Source: Silvimonas terrae
GTDB lineage: Bacteria > Pseudomonadota > Gammaproteobacteria > Burkholderiales > Chitinibacteraceae
Assembly (NCBI RefSeq): GCF_014202765.1
Contig: NZ_JACHHN010000011.1
Location: 62,001 to 126,000 of the forward strand
Length of the DNA stretch: 64,000 nt
Direction of reading: 5' to 3'
The position numbers and the translations under genes are program-made. This document shows positions 44,595 through 53,028 of the stretch, in pieces. The notes under the pieces are model-generated. The model was given only the letters and a program-made list of their open reading frames with translations. It was not told the origin of the DNA and did not search any database. Every line of letters begins with the position of its first letter. The first letter of the stretch is position 1.

Positions 44595-46062
44595 GCCATC
44601 CAAAAACCTGATGCTGGCAGCGGCCATGGCCGTTGCCCTCTCGGCGTGCTCCATGGCGCCGACCTACCAGCGCCCGGCCGCACCGGTCAGCGGTGCCTTC
44701 CCCTCTGGCGGCGATTACGGCACAGCCAGTGCGCCCGCTGCCGCCGGCGACAAGCAAACGCTGGCGGCTGATATTGGCTGGCGCAATTTCTTTGCCGATG
44801 CGCGCCTGCAAAAGCTGATTGAACTGGCGCTGGCCAACAACCGTGATTACCGTGTCGCCGCATTGCAGGTTGAGAAAGCCCGTGCGCAGTACCAGATTTC
44901 CCGCGCCGATCTGTTCCCGACCGTGAATGCGGCCGCGGGCGGCACACGTGCGCATACGCCGGCTGATCTTTCCAGCACCGGTTCGCAAATCACCGGGGGG
45001 TCTTACTCGGCCAACCTGGGTTTCACCGCGTATGAACTGGATCTGTTTGGTCGTGTGCAAAGCCTGAAGAACGAGGCGCTGGAAACCTACTTTGCTACCA
45101 CGGAAGCCCAGCGCGCCTCGCAAATCTCGCTGGTGTCGGAAGTCGCCAGCCAGTACCTGACGTACCAGGCGGCGGAAGAACAGTTCAAGCTCACCCAGGA
45201 CACGCTCGGCTCTTACCAGCACACACTGGATCTGACGCAGAAGCGCTTTGATGTGGGCGCATCGTCCGCCATCGAACTGGCCGCAGCGCGTACGCAGGTC
45301 AACACGGCGCAGGCGTCCGCCGCCGCGGCGGCCCTGCAACGCGCCCAGGCTGAAAACGCGCTGGTACTGCTGGTGGGTGAACCGTTGCCGGCAGACCTGC
45401 CTGCGGCGCAAGAACTCGGTACGCAGAACCTGCTGACCGATATGCCCGCCGGCGTGCCCAGCGACTTGCTGGAACGCCGTCCGGACATCTTGCAGGCCGA
45501 GCACACGCTCAAAGCCGCCAATGCCGATATCGGTGCTGCCCGTGCCAATTTTTTCCCGCGCATCACGTTGACGGGCAGCTATGGTACGTCCAGCGCGGAA
45601 CTGTCCAACCTGTTCAAGGCAGGGCAGACCGCCTGGAGCTTTGCGCCCTCGATCACGTTGCCGATCTTTGATGCCGGCCGTAACAAGGCCACGCTGGATG
45701 TGAGCAAAGCCAGCGAGCAGATCGCCGTCGCGCAGTACGAGAAATCGGTTCAGTCCGCCTTCCGCGAAGTGTCGGACGCGCTGGCCGCCCGCAATCTGCT
45801 GGACCAGCAGATCACCGCGCAGCAAGCGCTGGTGCAATCGGAAAGCGACCGCTATGAACTCTCCCGCCTGCGCTTTATGAAAGGGGTGGATAGCTACCTG
45901 GCCGCGCTGGATGCCCAGCGGTCTTTGTTCACCGCCGAACAAAACCTGATCACCTTGCGCCTGTCGCGACTGAACAATCTGGTGACCTTGTACAAGGTGC
46001 TGGGGGGCGGCTGGGTTGAATCGACGGGTACGCCAGCGGCGCAGCCGGGCCCGGCTGCTTGA
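44587..46062 (+). CDS. RND efflux outer membrane factor (OprM/NodT family)
   Basis: 491-residue lipoprotein precursor (lipobox LSACS). The two OEP repeats (about 65-255 and 280-470) have paired coiled-coil motifs such as [33 protein letters not shown] and [33 protein letters not shown]. It forms the exit duct for AcrAB. ATG 44587 overlaps the acrB stop. An oprM-like gene directly after acrB is typical of beta- and gammaproteobacteria other than E. coli. Confidence 0.95.
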   Translation: MVKPSKNLMLAAAMAVALSACSMAPTYQRPAAPVSGAFPSGGDYGTASAPAAAGDKQTLAADIGWRNFFADARLQKLIELALANNRDYRVAALQVEKARAQYQISRADLFPTVNAAAGGTRAHTPADLSSTGSQITGGSYSANLGFTAYELDLFGRVQSLKNEALETYFATTEAQRASQISLVSEVASQYLTYQAAEEQFKLTQDTLGSYQHTLDLTQKRFDVGASSAIELAAARTQVNTAQASAAAAALQRAQAENALVLLVGEPLPADLPAAQELGTQNLLTDMPAGVPSDLLERRPDILQAEHTLKAANADIGAARANFFPRITLTGSYGTSSAELSNLFKAGQTAWSFAPSITLPIFDAGRNKATLDVSKASEQIAVAQYEKSVQSAFREVSDALAARNLLDQQITAQQALVQSESDRYELSRLRFMKGVDSYLAALDAQRSLFTAEQNLITLRLSRLNNLVTLYKVLGGGWVESTGTPAAQPGPAA

Positions 46063-46083
46063 ATGTGACCGTGCTGATGTAAC

Positions 46084-46111
46084 AAAAAACCCCGCTTTGG
46101 CGGGGTTTTTT
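46084..46111 (+). terminator. Terminator of the acrAB-OMF operon
   Basis: AAAAAACCCCGC-TTTG-GCGGGGTTTTTT, 21 bp after the stop. Confidence 0.9.
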
Positions 46112-46145
46112 ATGTGGGGCCGTATGTCGCAGGCCGGGCCGCTGT

Positions 46146-46276
46146 GTAGCCCGGACGGAGGCCGTCAGGCCGGGGTGACTGGCTCACAGGTTCCTGCTAG
46201 CGTGGCAACCCCGGATTCTCGCTGCCCCGCTGCGACCGCCAAAGATGGCATTCAATGGCTTTGTGGGGGCACCCAC
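46146..46276. repeat. Degenerate REPIN-like doublet and copy 3 of the 20-bp motif
   Basis: GTAGCCCGGACG...CCGGGGTGAC at 46146-46178 and CAACCCCGGATTCTCG at 46205-46220 face each other as in the 8.6-kb elements, but with more changes. 46257-46276 is the inverted copy of the motif at 1692-1711 and 35401-35420. Confidence 0.6.
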
Positions 46277-46309
46277 CAAGGGGCGTTTCATCCGGGTTAC
46301 GGAGCCAGC

Positions 46310-46861
46310 TTAGTTCTGCACACTCACCGGCTTGCCGGCTTTCCAGTCCTCCAGCGCCTTGAGGGTGTTGGCCACATGTTTGTCCGGATTCATGGCCTGG
46401 TAGGAGTAAATGATCTTGCCATCGGGCGCAATCACGTAAGAGATGCGGTCGGCGTAGCTGGTCTTGAAGGCCAGCACGGAGTCGTAGGACTTCATGATTT
46501 TCTGGTCGGCGTCGCTGGCCACCGGAAACTTGCTGCGGCATTCAGAGACCGAGAACTTGTTCAGCGTGTCGATATTGTCAGCAGAGACACCGATCACGGT
46601 TGCACCCAGTGCCTGATATTTGTCAACGGCGTCGGCAAAGTCATGGGCTTCAATGGTGCAGCCTTTGGTAAATGCCGCCGGGTAGAAATACAGCACCACC
46701 GGGCCTTTTTTCAGGGCGTCGGCCAGTTTGTAGGTGTAGACCTTGCCGCCCATCGAGGCTTGCGTGGTAAAGTCCGGCGCGGTTGCACCGTTGGGCAGTT
46801 CGGCCAGTGCCAGGGCGGGTAACATGATGGCAGCGGCGAGAAGGGCGTAACGTTTTTGCAT
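46310..46861 (-). CDS. Secreted peroxiredoxin (AhpC/TSA, BCP-like)
   Basis: 183 residues. A signal peptide of about 20 aa (ALLAAAIMLPALALA) precedes a peroxiredoxin domain: VVLYFYPAAFTKGCTIEAHDF with the peroxidatic cysteine (about 67), TVIGVSADNIDTLNKFSVSECRSKFP with a second cysteine about 45 residues later. It would reduce peroxides in the periplasm. GGAG precedes ATG 46861. Confidence 0.92.
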   Translation of the reverse strand: MQKRYALLAAAIMLPALALAELPNGATAPDFTTQASMGGKVYTYKLADALKKGPVVLYFYPAAFTKGCTIEAHDFADAVDKYQALGATVIGVSADNIDTLNKFSVSECRSKFPVASDADQKIMKSYDSVLAFKTSYADRISYVIAPDGKIIYSYQAMNPDKHVANTLKALEDWKAGKPVSVQN

Positions 46862-46989
46862 GCTTGCTCCTGAGTTGCGCAAAGCGGCTCTTGAAATCGT
46901 CCGTTTGCTCCATATTAAAGCTATATCAGGCTACAGTGATGAAGCACGGCGATCCGTGTTTTGCCGACCACAAACAGAGTCAACGCACC

Positions 46990-48009
46990 ATGTCAGAAGC
47001 CGCCAAGCCCTTGTATGGCAGCAAGATTGATATTGCTTCCTTGCTGATCATCGGGGCGTTCATCATTGCCTCATTGCTGCTTAACCTCATTCCGGCGCTG
47101 TTTGCCGGGATGATCACGTTCATGCTCATCCACGCCTTTGCGCCGCTCTTGTCACGATTGGCAAGCGGCTCACGCGGGCGTTTGCTGGCGGCATTGCTGC
47201 TGGCCGCCATTGTCATTGCCGCCATGGTTGGGCTGTCTCTGGCGGCTTCGGCCTTTGTGCGCAGTGAAACCGGGCTATCTGCGTTGTTCCAGAAAATGGC
47301 ACAGATTCTGGATGACGCATCCAACACCTTGCCCGATAGCCTCGCTAACTACTTACCCTCTAACGCGGAAGAAGCGCGGCAGATGACAGTAGACTGGCTG
47401 CGTACTCATTCGACTGAAATGCGGTTGTTTGGTGCGCAGGCCGGCAAAGTATTTGTGCATGCGCTGATTGGTCTGGTGATTGGGGCGCTGGTGGCGATCA
47501 ACGACATCATGCCGGAAGAAAACAGCAAGCCGCTGGCCGCCGCCTTGCGCTGCAGAACCCGCCGTTTCATGTGTTCCTTCCGCCAGGTGGTGGTGGCGCA
47601 GATTCGTATCTCGGCCCTGAACACGTTTTTTACGGCGCTGTATCTGATGGTGGTGTTGCCGCTGTTTGGCGTGCATCTGCCGCTGACCAAGACCATGGTG
47701 TTGGTGGCGTTCATCGTCGGGCTGTTGCCGGTGATTGGTAATCTGGTGTCCAACACGGTGATCTTTGTGGTCAGTCTGTCGCACTCGTTGCCGATTGCCA
47801 TTGGTTCGCTGGTGTTCCTGATTATCATCCACAAGCTGGAGTACTTCCTGAATGCGCGCATTGTGGGCAGTCGCATTCATGCCAGCGCGTGGGAATTACT
47901 GCTGGCCATGCTGTTGCTGGAAACCATGTTCGGCATTGCCGGGCTGGCCGCCGCGCCGGTGTTCTACGCGTATATCAAGAGCGAACTGGCACAGCGCGGC
48001 CTCGTCTGA
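46990..48009 (+). CDS. AI-2E family (PerM-like) membrane protein
   Basis: 339 residues, about seven to eight membrane segments: SLLIIGAFIIASLLLNLIPALFAGMITFMLIHAF near the N-terminus, FIVGLLPVIGNLVSNTVI in the core, LEYFLNARIVGSRIHASAWELLLAMLLLETMFGIAGLAAAP at the C-terminus, the last being the family hallmark. Related proteins include TqsA and sodium-proton antiporters; the substrate is unknown. Divergent from the peroxiredoxin gene. Confidence 0.88.
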   Translation: MSEAAKPLYGSKIDIASLLIIGAFIIASLLLNLIPALFAGMITFMLIHAFAPLLSRLASGSRGRLLAALLLAAIVIAAMVGLSLAASAFVRSETGLSALFQKMAQILDDASNTLPDSLANYLPSNAEEARQMTVDWLRTHSTEMRLFGAQAGKVFVHALIGLVIGALVAINDIMPEENSKPLAAALRCRTRRFMCSFRQVVVAQIRISALNTFFTALYLMVVLPLFGVHLPLTKTMVLVAFIVGLLPVIGNLVSNTVIFVVSLSHSLPIAIGSLVFLIIIHKLEYFLNARIVGSRIHASAWELLLAMLLLETMFGIAGLAAAPVFYAYIKSELAQRGLV

Positions 48010-48049
48010 CGGTGTGGCAGGCCGGATCAGCCTGCCACAACCCACCTGG

Positions 48050-49252
48050 CTAGACGTTTGCAGTTTGCTGGCCGCACAGCACGTGTTCCAGTGTTTGCCG
48101 CAATAACCGCAAGCCATCGCGGATTTCCTGCTCGGTGCTGTTGAGCGCTGGCATAAAACGCAGGTTGTGCGGGCGTGGGGCATTGACCAGCAAGCCATTG
48201 CGGCGCGCGGCGTCGACCACTGCGGCGCCGATCGGGGCGCCGAGTTCCAGCGCCAGCAGCAAGCCGGTGCCGCGTACTTCGCCAAGGCCCAGGTCGTAGC
48301 TGATCTGGGTCAGGCCATCTTGCAATTGCTGTCCGCGCAGTTCCACGTTTTCCAGAAAACCCGGTGCCAGCAACGCATTGACTACTGCACTGCCCACCGC
48401 TGCGGTGAGCGGGTTGCCGCAGAACGTACCGCCTTGGTCGCCATGCTGGAATACGCTGCAATGTTGCTTGGCCAGCAGCGCAGAAATCGGTACGCCACCG
48501 CCCAGGCCTTTACCCAGCGTCATGATATCCGGCTCGACACCATATTGTTCGTAGGCAAACAAGGTGCCGGTGCGGCCGCAGCCGGTCTGGATTTCATCCA
48601 GGATCAGCAGCAGTTTGTGTTCGTCGCACAGGGCACGCAGGCCGCGCATAAAGGCGACAGAGGCCGGGTTGACGCCGCCTTCACCCTGAATGGGTTCGAG
48701 CATGATGGCGACGGTCTGCGGACCAATCAGCGCCTTGACGCTCTCCAGGTCATTCAATTGCGCCTTCGGAAAACCCGGCACCTGCGGCGGAAAATACGTG
48801 TCCCAGCCTGGCTTGCCAGAGGCCGACATCATGGCGATGGTGCGGCCATGAAAAGCTTTGTCAAAGCTGATCACCTCAAACGCGCCGTCCTTATGCAATT
48901 GCCCCCATTTGCGCGCCAGTTTCACCGCGCCCTCATTGGCTTCTGCGCCGGTGTTGGCCAGGAATACTTGATCAAGCACGCTGTGCCGGACCAGTTGGGT
49001 TGCCAGTTCAATGGCGGGCAGGTTGTGGAACGCCGGGCTGGCGGTGATCAGCGTGCTGGCCTGGCGGGCCAGCGCGGCCACAATGATGTCTGGCGCGTGG
49101 CCCAGGCAATTGACCGCCCAGCCTTGCAGCCAGTCCAGATAGGCAAGGCCGGTTTCGTCGTACAGATACGAGCCGGCGCCGCGCACAAACATCACGGGTG
49201 GGCGTTCGGTAATGGGCATCAGGTACGACGTGTTGCGGTACAGGCTGGGCAT
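48050..49252 (-). CDS. argD: Acetylornithine transaminase-type class III aminotransferase
   Basis: 400 residues, full length for ArgD. Key motifs: [17 protein letters not shown] (phosphate cup), [38 protein letters not shown] with the PLP aspartate, and [13 protein letters not shown] with the PLP lysine (about 250). In arginine synthesis it makes N-acetylornithine from the semialdehyde; a dual role in lysine synthesis is common. The ATG at 49252 has GGAG six bases away. An intrinsic terminator and an Arg-rich leader ORF lie directly upstream (see 49272-49453), suggesting regulation by attenuation. Confidence 0.88.
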   Translation of the reverse strand: MPSLYRNTSYLMPITERPPVMFVRGAGSYLYDETGLAYLDWLQGWAVNCLGHAPDIIVAALARQASTLITASPAFHNLPAIELATQLVRHSVLDQVFLANTGAEANEGAVKLARKWGQLHKDGAFEVISFDKAFHGRTIAMMSASGKPGWDTYFPPQVPGFPKAQLNDLESVKALIGPQTVAIMLEPIQGEGGVNPASVAFMRGLRALCDEHKLLLILDEIQTGCGRTGTLFAYEQYGVEPDIMTLGKGLGGGVPISALLAKQHCSVFQHGDQGGTFCGNPLTAAVGSAVVNALLAPGFLENVELRGQQLQDGLTQISYDLGLGEVRGTGLLLALELGAPIGAAVVDAARRNGLLVNAPRPHNLRFMPALNSTEQEIRDGLRLLRQTLEHVLCGQQTANV

Positions 49253-49271
49253 CATTTTCTCCGTGGGCAAG

Positions 49272-49314
49272 TGCAAAACAAAACGGGCCGCGAGTTGTTC
49301 AGCTCGCGGCCCGT
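49272..49314 (-). terminator. Attenuator-type terminator in the argD leader
   Basis: On the minus strand: ACGGGCCGCGAG, eight-base loop, CTCGCGGCCCGT, then TTTTGTTTTGC. It ends about 20 bp before the argD start, downstream of the leader ORF and promoter. Confidence 0.85.
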
Positions 49315-49348
49315 TGATCTGGTCTAGTCGGTGATGGCGTTGGCGGTG

Positions 49349-49453
49349 CTAGACCGCTCTGGCTATCCGACTCGCCCATGGCAACGCGCCACGGCCGGCC
49401 GAGGAGGCTCGGGCGGCCGCGTTGCGTCGATTGAGGGCGATCAATGTAGTCAT
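49349..49453 (-). CDS. Putative leader peptide of argD (34 aa)
   Basis: ATG at 49453, stop TAG at 49351-49349. The peptide begins MTTLIALNRRNAAARA and ends WASRIARAV, with six Arg (including rare CGA and AGA codons) and ten Ala in 34 residues. Its stop codon lies in GGTCTAG, which can pair with CTAGACC 21 bases on. An alternative pairing, AGTCGG (codons 28-29) with CCGACT, excludes it. This is the layout of a transcription attenuator. The ATG sits only a few bases after the predicted transcription start, so it may be leaderless. Confidence 0.6.
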   Translation of the reverse strand: MTTLIALNRRNAAARASSAGRGALPWASRIARAV

Positions 49454-49460
49454 GTTTTTT

Positions 49461-49490
49461 ATCGTGCCGGGCAACGGCGGTTTATGTCAA
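49461..49490 (-). promoter_or_regulatory. Promoter of the argD leader
   Basis: On the minus strand TTGACA (49490-49485), 18-bp spacer, CACGAT (49466-49461). It has a perfect -35 and a poor -10. Confidence 0.55.
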
Positions 49491-49575
49491 CGGGGTAGCT
49501 ACAAATTTTTCTGTGCTCCTGAAACAGGGGGCGGTGCCGCAGTATTGCCTGACGCTGGATGCGCCTGGGCGGTGT

Positions 49576-50277
49576 TCAGGCTGCGGCCAGTACCAGGTAA
49601 TTACCTTCACGCGGGCCGCCCCATTGCGCCAGGGCGGCATCGCTTTGTGCGACATGAATGGTTTCTTCCAGCGCGCCGCGCTCCCAGGCTTGCATGGCCG
49701 GGTGGTCCAGCATGGCGTCGCGGTAGGCCGCAGCACGGGGCGGCAGGTCCACGTTGTAGCAAAAGAAACGCCACACCACCGGGGCAAACATGGCATCGGC
49801 CACACTGAAATCGCCAAACAAATACGGGCCTTTGTTGCCGGCAAAGCGGCTACGGCAGTCTTCCCAGATTTCACAAATCCGGGCGACGTCCGCCTTGACC
49901 GCCGCAGGCAGTGGCCCACCGTGGGCGCGGGCTTTCACATTCATGGGCATGGCACCACGCAAACTGCCAAAACCGGCATGCATCTCACTGGCGACACTGC
50001 GTGCAACGGCGCGGGCGTGCCGGTCTGCCGGCCACGCTTGCGGGTACTGCTCGGCCACGTATTCGCAAATGGCCAGACTCTCTGAAACCTGGATATCGCC
50101 ATCATGCAACGCGGGCACCAGGCCATTGTCGGAATACGGGCGGTGCGTGTCGTTCGGGCCGCGACCACAGACCTGGACTGGGACTTCCAGAAACGTTACG
50201 CCCAGGTGTGTGAGCAAAATCCAGGGGCGCAGCGACCAGGACGAGTAATTTTTGTTGCCGATGTAAAGCGTAAGCAT
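49576..50277 (-). CDS. Glutathione S-transferase family protein
   Basis: 233 residues. Thioredoxin-like N-domain (LYIGNKNYSSWSLRPWILLTHLGVTF, with the SSWSLRP glutathione-site region; NGLVPALHDGDIQVSESLAICEYVAEQYP), then an all-helical C-domain (YLFGDFSVADAMFAPVVWRF). Belongs to the YfcF-like/GstA-type group common in proteobacteria; substrate unknown. It shares the strand with DUF2917 upstream (21-bp gap) and argD downstream (over 300 bp away). Confidence 0.92.
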   Translation of the reverse strand: MLTLYIGNKNYSSWSLRPWILLTHLGVTFLEVPVQVCGRGPNDTHRPYSDNGLVPALHDGDIQVSESLAICEYVAEQYPQAWPADRHARAVARSVASEMHAGFGSLRGAMPMNVKARAHGGPLPAAVKADVARICEIWEDCRSRFAGNKGPYLFGDFSVADAMFAPVVWRFFCYNVDLPPRAAAYRDAMLDHPAMQAWERGALEETIHVAQSDAALAQWGGPREGNYLVLAAA

Positions 50278-50298
50278 TAGTGGGACATCCTCCGTGGG

Positions 50299-50619
50299 TT
50301 AATGCAAAGCCGCGACCGGGGCCGTGCTGTGGGCTCGCCGCAAGCGACGCGCCAGGCGTGATAGCTGCCGTATGCTCCACAGTGTAGCCAGCAGGGGCAG
50401 CGGGCGGTTGCGGATCACCCGCAGCGTGCCATGGCCCTCGACCAGTGCGCGGCCAGGCGGCAATTCCAGCGATTCGTGGCCGGCCAGCACAAAATCGCGT
50501 GAGATGCCGGTGACGGTAATCCAGGCCTCGCCCTCGTCGCAATGGATGCGGTAGCCCTTGCGCAGTTCAAGCTGCATCAGGGCGCCGTTTTGCAGGATCA
50601 GTCGGGTATCGCTCACCAT
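50299..50619 (-). CDS. DUF2917 protein
   Basis: 106 residues matching DUF2917: LRKGYRIHCDEGEAWITVTGISRDFVLAGHESLELPPGRALVEGHG, a small cupin-like beta fold, then a basic tail (LARRLRRAH). Function unknown. Divergent from a LysR gene, with an operator-like palindrome between them, a pairing that suggests the regulator controls it. Confidence 0.85.
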   Translation of the reverse strand: MVSDTRLILQNGALMQLELRKGYRIHCDEGEAWITVTGISRDFVLAGHESLELPPGRALVEGHGTLRVIRNRPLPLLATLWSIRQLSRLARRLRRAHSTAPVAALH

Positions 50620-50685
50620 GTCTGGCCTCCAGGAAAGGCATTGGTTTCATGGAGGTCACTATATCCGCAGCACGTTGGCATAAAA

Positions 50686-50702
50686 ATCGATATATTTTCG
50701 AT
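50686..50702. promoter_or_regulatory. LysR-type binding site candidate
   Basis: ATCGA-TATATTT-TCGAT inverted repeat (T-N11-A type) in the divergent region between the DUF2917 and LysR genes. Confidence 0.55.
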
Positions 50703-50734
50703 GTTTATGTGAGCAAAACTAACATGTGAGCACC

Positions 50735-51691
50735 ATGCCCCAATCGCCGCCATTGCCCGCACTGCGGGCGTTTGAAGCTGTATCCCGCCTGGGTTCTGTG
50801 GTGCAGGCGGCAGACGAATTGTGTGTGACACACGGCGCGGTCAGCCATCAGCTACGCGCGCTGGAAGATTTTCTGGGCGTGCCGCTGTTCACGCGCCAGG
50901 GCAAGCGGCTGACGCTGAATGACGAAGGCCGCGTCTATGCCATGCAAGTGCGCAATGCGCTGGCCGAAATCGACGAGGCCACGCAATGGGTGCAAGCCGG
51001 CCCGCGCCCCAATGAGTTGGTTATTGCCGTGATCCCGGCGTTTGCCTCGCACTGGCTGCTGCCGCGCTTGCCGGATTTTCAGGCGCGGTTTCCGGAATAT
51101 CGCGTGCGCCTGCGGGCCAATCTGGCGGTGGATGATCTGCGCGGTGGTTTGATCGATGTCGCTATCCGCATGGGTAATGGTCAGTGGCCTGACCTCAAGC
51201 AGGAATTCCTCTTCAAGGATCACCTGGTGGCGGTGGCCGCGCCCAATTTCAATGGCGGAGACTTGCCGCAGACGCCTCAGGCCATTCTGGGTAGCACCAT
51301 TTTGCGCTCTGTCGAAAACTGGCGACCATGGTTTCAGGCTGCGGGGATCGGTGCGGCCGAGCCCGACGGCCTGCATTGCAATGATTCCAACCTGTTGATC
51401 GAGGCGGTCAAACTGGAGCAGGGCGTGGCCATGACCCGCCTGTCTTTGGTTGCGGGGCTATTGCAGCGTGGCGAGTTGGTGCAACTGACCGATCTGGTCG
51501 TGCCCTATCCCAACCGGGGTTACTGGCTGGCCTGGCCTGGGCGGACTGACGGTACGCGCAAACTCAAGGATTTTTCCGGCTGGCTGAGTACGCAGGTGGC
51601 GCAATACGCGGCTTGCCCGGCGAGCGTCCTGCGTGGTTTTGACCTGGATGCAGACAAAAAAATACCCGCAAGCCCCCGTAACACATCTTGA
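50735..51691 (+). CDS. LysR family regulator (GcvA-like)
   Basis: 318 residues. The start PPLPALRAFEAVSRLGSVVQAADELCVTHGAVSHQLRALEDFLGVPLFTRQGKRLTLN is the GcvA-type HTH. The effector domain follows (ELVIAVIPAFASHWLLPRLPDFQARFP). ATG 50735 is used; GTG 50726 adds three residues. Probable target: the divergent DUF2917-GST unit. Confidence 0.92.
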   Translation: MPQSPPLPALRAFEAVSRLGSVVQAADELCVTHGAVSHQLRALEDFLGVPLFTRQGKRLTLNDEGRVYAMQVRNALAEIDEATQWVQAGPRPNELVIAVIPAFASHWLLPRLPDFQARFPEYRVRLRANLAVDDLRGGLIDVAIRMGNGQWPDLKQEFLFKDHLVAVAAPNFNGGDLPQTPQAILGSTILRSVENWRPWFQAAGIGAAEPDGLHCNDSNLLIEAVKLEQGVAMTRLSLVAGLLQRGELVQLTDLVVPYPNRGYWLAWPGRTDGTRKLKDFSGWLSTQVAQYAACPASVLRGFDLDADKKIPASPRNTS

Positions 51692-51708
51692 CTCAGGGGG
51701 ATTGCGGG
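51655..51708 (-). terminator. Minus-strand terminator overlapping the end of the LysR gene
   Basis: On the minus strand CCCGCAA-T-CCCCC ... GGGGG-C-TTGCGGG followed by TATTTTTTTG. The T-run is on the minus strand, so it stops leftward transcripts, although the nearest annotated gene there is on the plus strand. Confidence 0.65.
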
Positions 51709-51736
51709 CGCTGGAAACGCAGGGTCTTGCTGTTAT

Positions 51737-52018
51737 TCAGGCGCTTGCTGTTCTCTTTATCGGCCTGGCTTGCTGAAGCTTCGTGTATCCCCTTGCATTG
51801 CCGTCAACGCCGGGGTTGGGGCGCCGTTTTGTTTGTGCTTGTGTGCTCTTGAAAGCCGGGGGTTTGTCCCGACTATTGAACAGTTGCTGAGTGCTTGGCC
51901 CGGTTGGTGCGCCACGCTTTTTCAGGCGACCGGACCAGAACAGCGGGCGCTCGCCGTTATGCCAAAGGTATTGTTCGTGCTCCGCGCGGTAATGTCGGTT
52001 GATTGTCTGCAAAGGCAA
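51737..52018 (-). CDS. Possible small gene of unknown function (93 aa)
   Basis: The only ORF of note in the 385-bp gap 51692-52076. It begins at a TTG without a clear Shine-Dalgarno and is hydrophilic and basic (RHYRAEHEQYLWHNGERPLFWSGRLKKRG). Its stop is about 30 bp before the minus-strand terminator at 51655-51708, the main reason for listing it. No family recognised; it could be non-coding. Confidence 0.3.
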   Translation of the reverse strand: MPLQTINRHYRAEHEQYLWHNGERPLFWSGRLKKRGAPTGPSTQQLFNSRDKPPAFKSTQAQTKRRPNPGVDGNARGYTKLQQARPIKRTASA

Positions 52019-52076
52019 ATAATAAGGCCAATCTTACCCTGGATAAACCACCCAATAATGGATATATTGTCCAACC

Positions 52077-53021
52077 ATGAGAACAAACGACTGGAATGAC
52101 TGGCACTGCTTTGTGAGCGTGGCCAGACTGGGTGGGTTTACCCGTGCGGCAGAACGCATGGATGTTCCCAAGTCGACAGTCAGCATGGCCGTGGCCAGAC
52201 TGGAACAGCGCCTTGGCGTGCGTTTGCTGGAACGCAGCACCCGCCGCATGCGCCTGACCGAAGACGGCGAGCGGCTGATGCAAGAGATCGGCCCGTTGTT
52301 CGAGCGGCTGGAAGATATTGCCGACCACGTCGATGCGGGTGATGCCTCGCTAAGTGGCGTGTTACGCATTGCCGCCACTTACGAATTTGGCAGCATGCAA
52401 CTGGGTGACGTGATCACCGAGATGATGCTGCGTCATCCCAAACTGTCGATTGAGGTGGATGTCGTTTCCGGCATTGTTGACCCGCTGGCCGATGGTTATG
52501 ACATCGCTTTTGTCGTGACCGCCTTGCCTTTGCCAGATTCACGCCAGGTGGCGCGGCGCGTGTTTGATACATCGCGCAGCTTGTTTGCCTCGCCGGAACT
52601 GGTCGCCCGCCACGGGTTGCCGCGCACGCCGGCGGATCTGGCGCACTGGCCGCTGATTGCCGCGCCGTATGAAAGCGAATGGACATTCTCCAGCACAGAA
52701 GAACATGAATCGGTGGTGGTGCCGTTGCATCCGCGTTTGCGCACGGCCAATGCCTGGTTGCGGGTGCGTGCTGCCGTCTCTGGTCTGGGCGCAACCGTGC
52801 TGGCCCGCAGTTTTTGTGAAGATGAGTGCGATGCCGGGCGCCTTGTGCCGTTGTTGCCAGGCTATGAACCCAATCCGTTGCGCATCTATGCCTTGTTGCC
52901 GGCACGCAGCCTGATGCCGGCCAAGAGCCGCCATTTTCTGGATGCGGTAGAAGCCTTGCTCACCGATACCCCGTTCTCCCGGCCCGCACCGTGGGTCACC
53001 ATCAACGCGCTGCCTGGTTAA
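52077..53021 (+). CDS. LysR family regulator
   Basis: 314 residues. HTH: WHCFVSVARLGGFTRAAERMDVPKSTVSMAVARLEQRLGVRLLERSTRRMRLT; effector domain from about 90 (SGVLRIAATYEFGSMQLGDVITEMM). CrgA/DmlR-like subgroup. It converges with the next LysR gene, seven bases apart, and has no obvious divergent partner except the doubtful ORF at 51737. Confidence 0.92.
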   Translation: MRTNDWNDWHCFVSVARLGGFTRAAERMDVPKSTVSMAVARLEQRLGVRLLERSTRRMRLTEDGERLMQEIGPLFERLEDIADHVDAGDASLSGVLRIAATYEFGSMQLGDVITEMMLRHPKLSIEVDVVSGIVDPLADGYDIAFVVTALPLPDSRQVARRVFDTSRSLFASPELVARHGLPRTPADLAHWPLIAAPYESEWTFSSTEEHESVVVPLHPRLRTANAWLRVRAAVSGLGATVLARSFCEDECDAGRLVPLLPGYEPNPLRIYALLPARSLMPAKSRHFLDAVEALLTDTPFSRPAPWVTINALPG

Positions 53022-53028
53022 GGTTTGC

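Noticed and set aside
41493-44654. 1053-codon open frame antisense to acrB, and other long antisense frames (for example 19188-20915).
   Set aside because: High-GC codon bias opens the opposite frame; the products are His/Gln/Arg-rich and the plus-strand proteins are certain.
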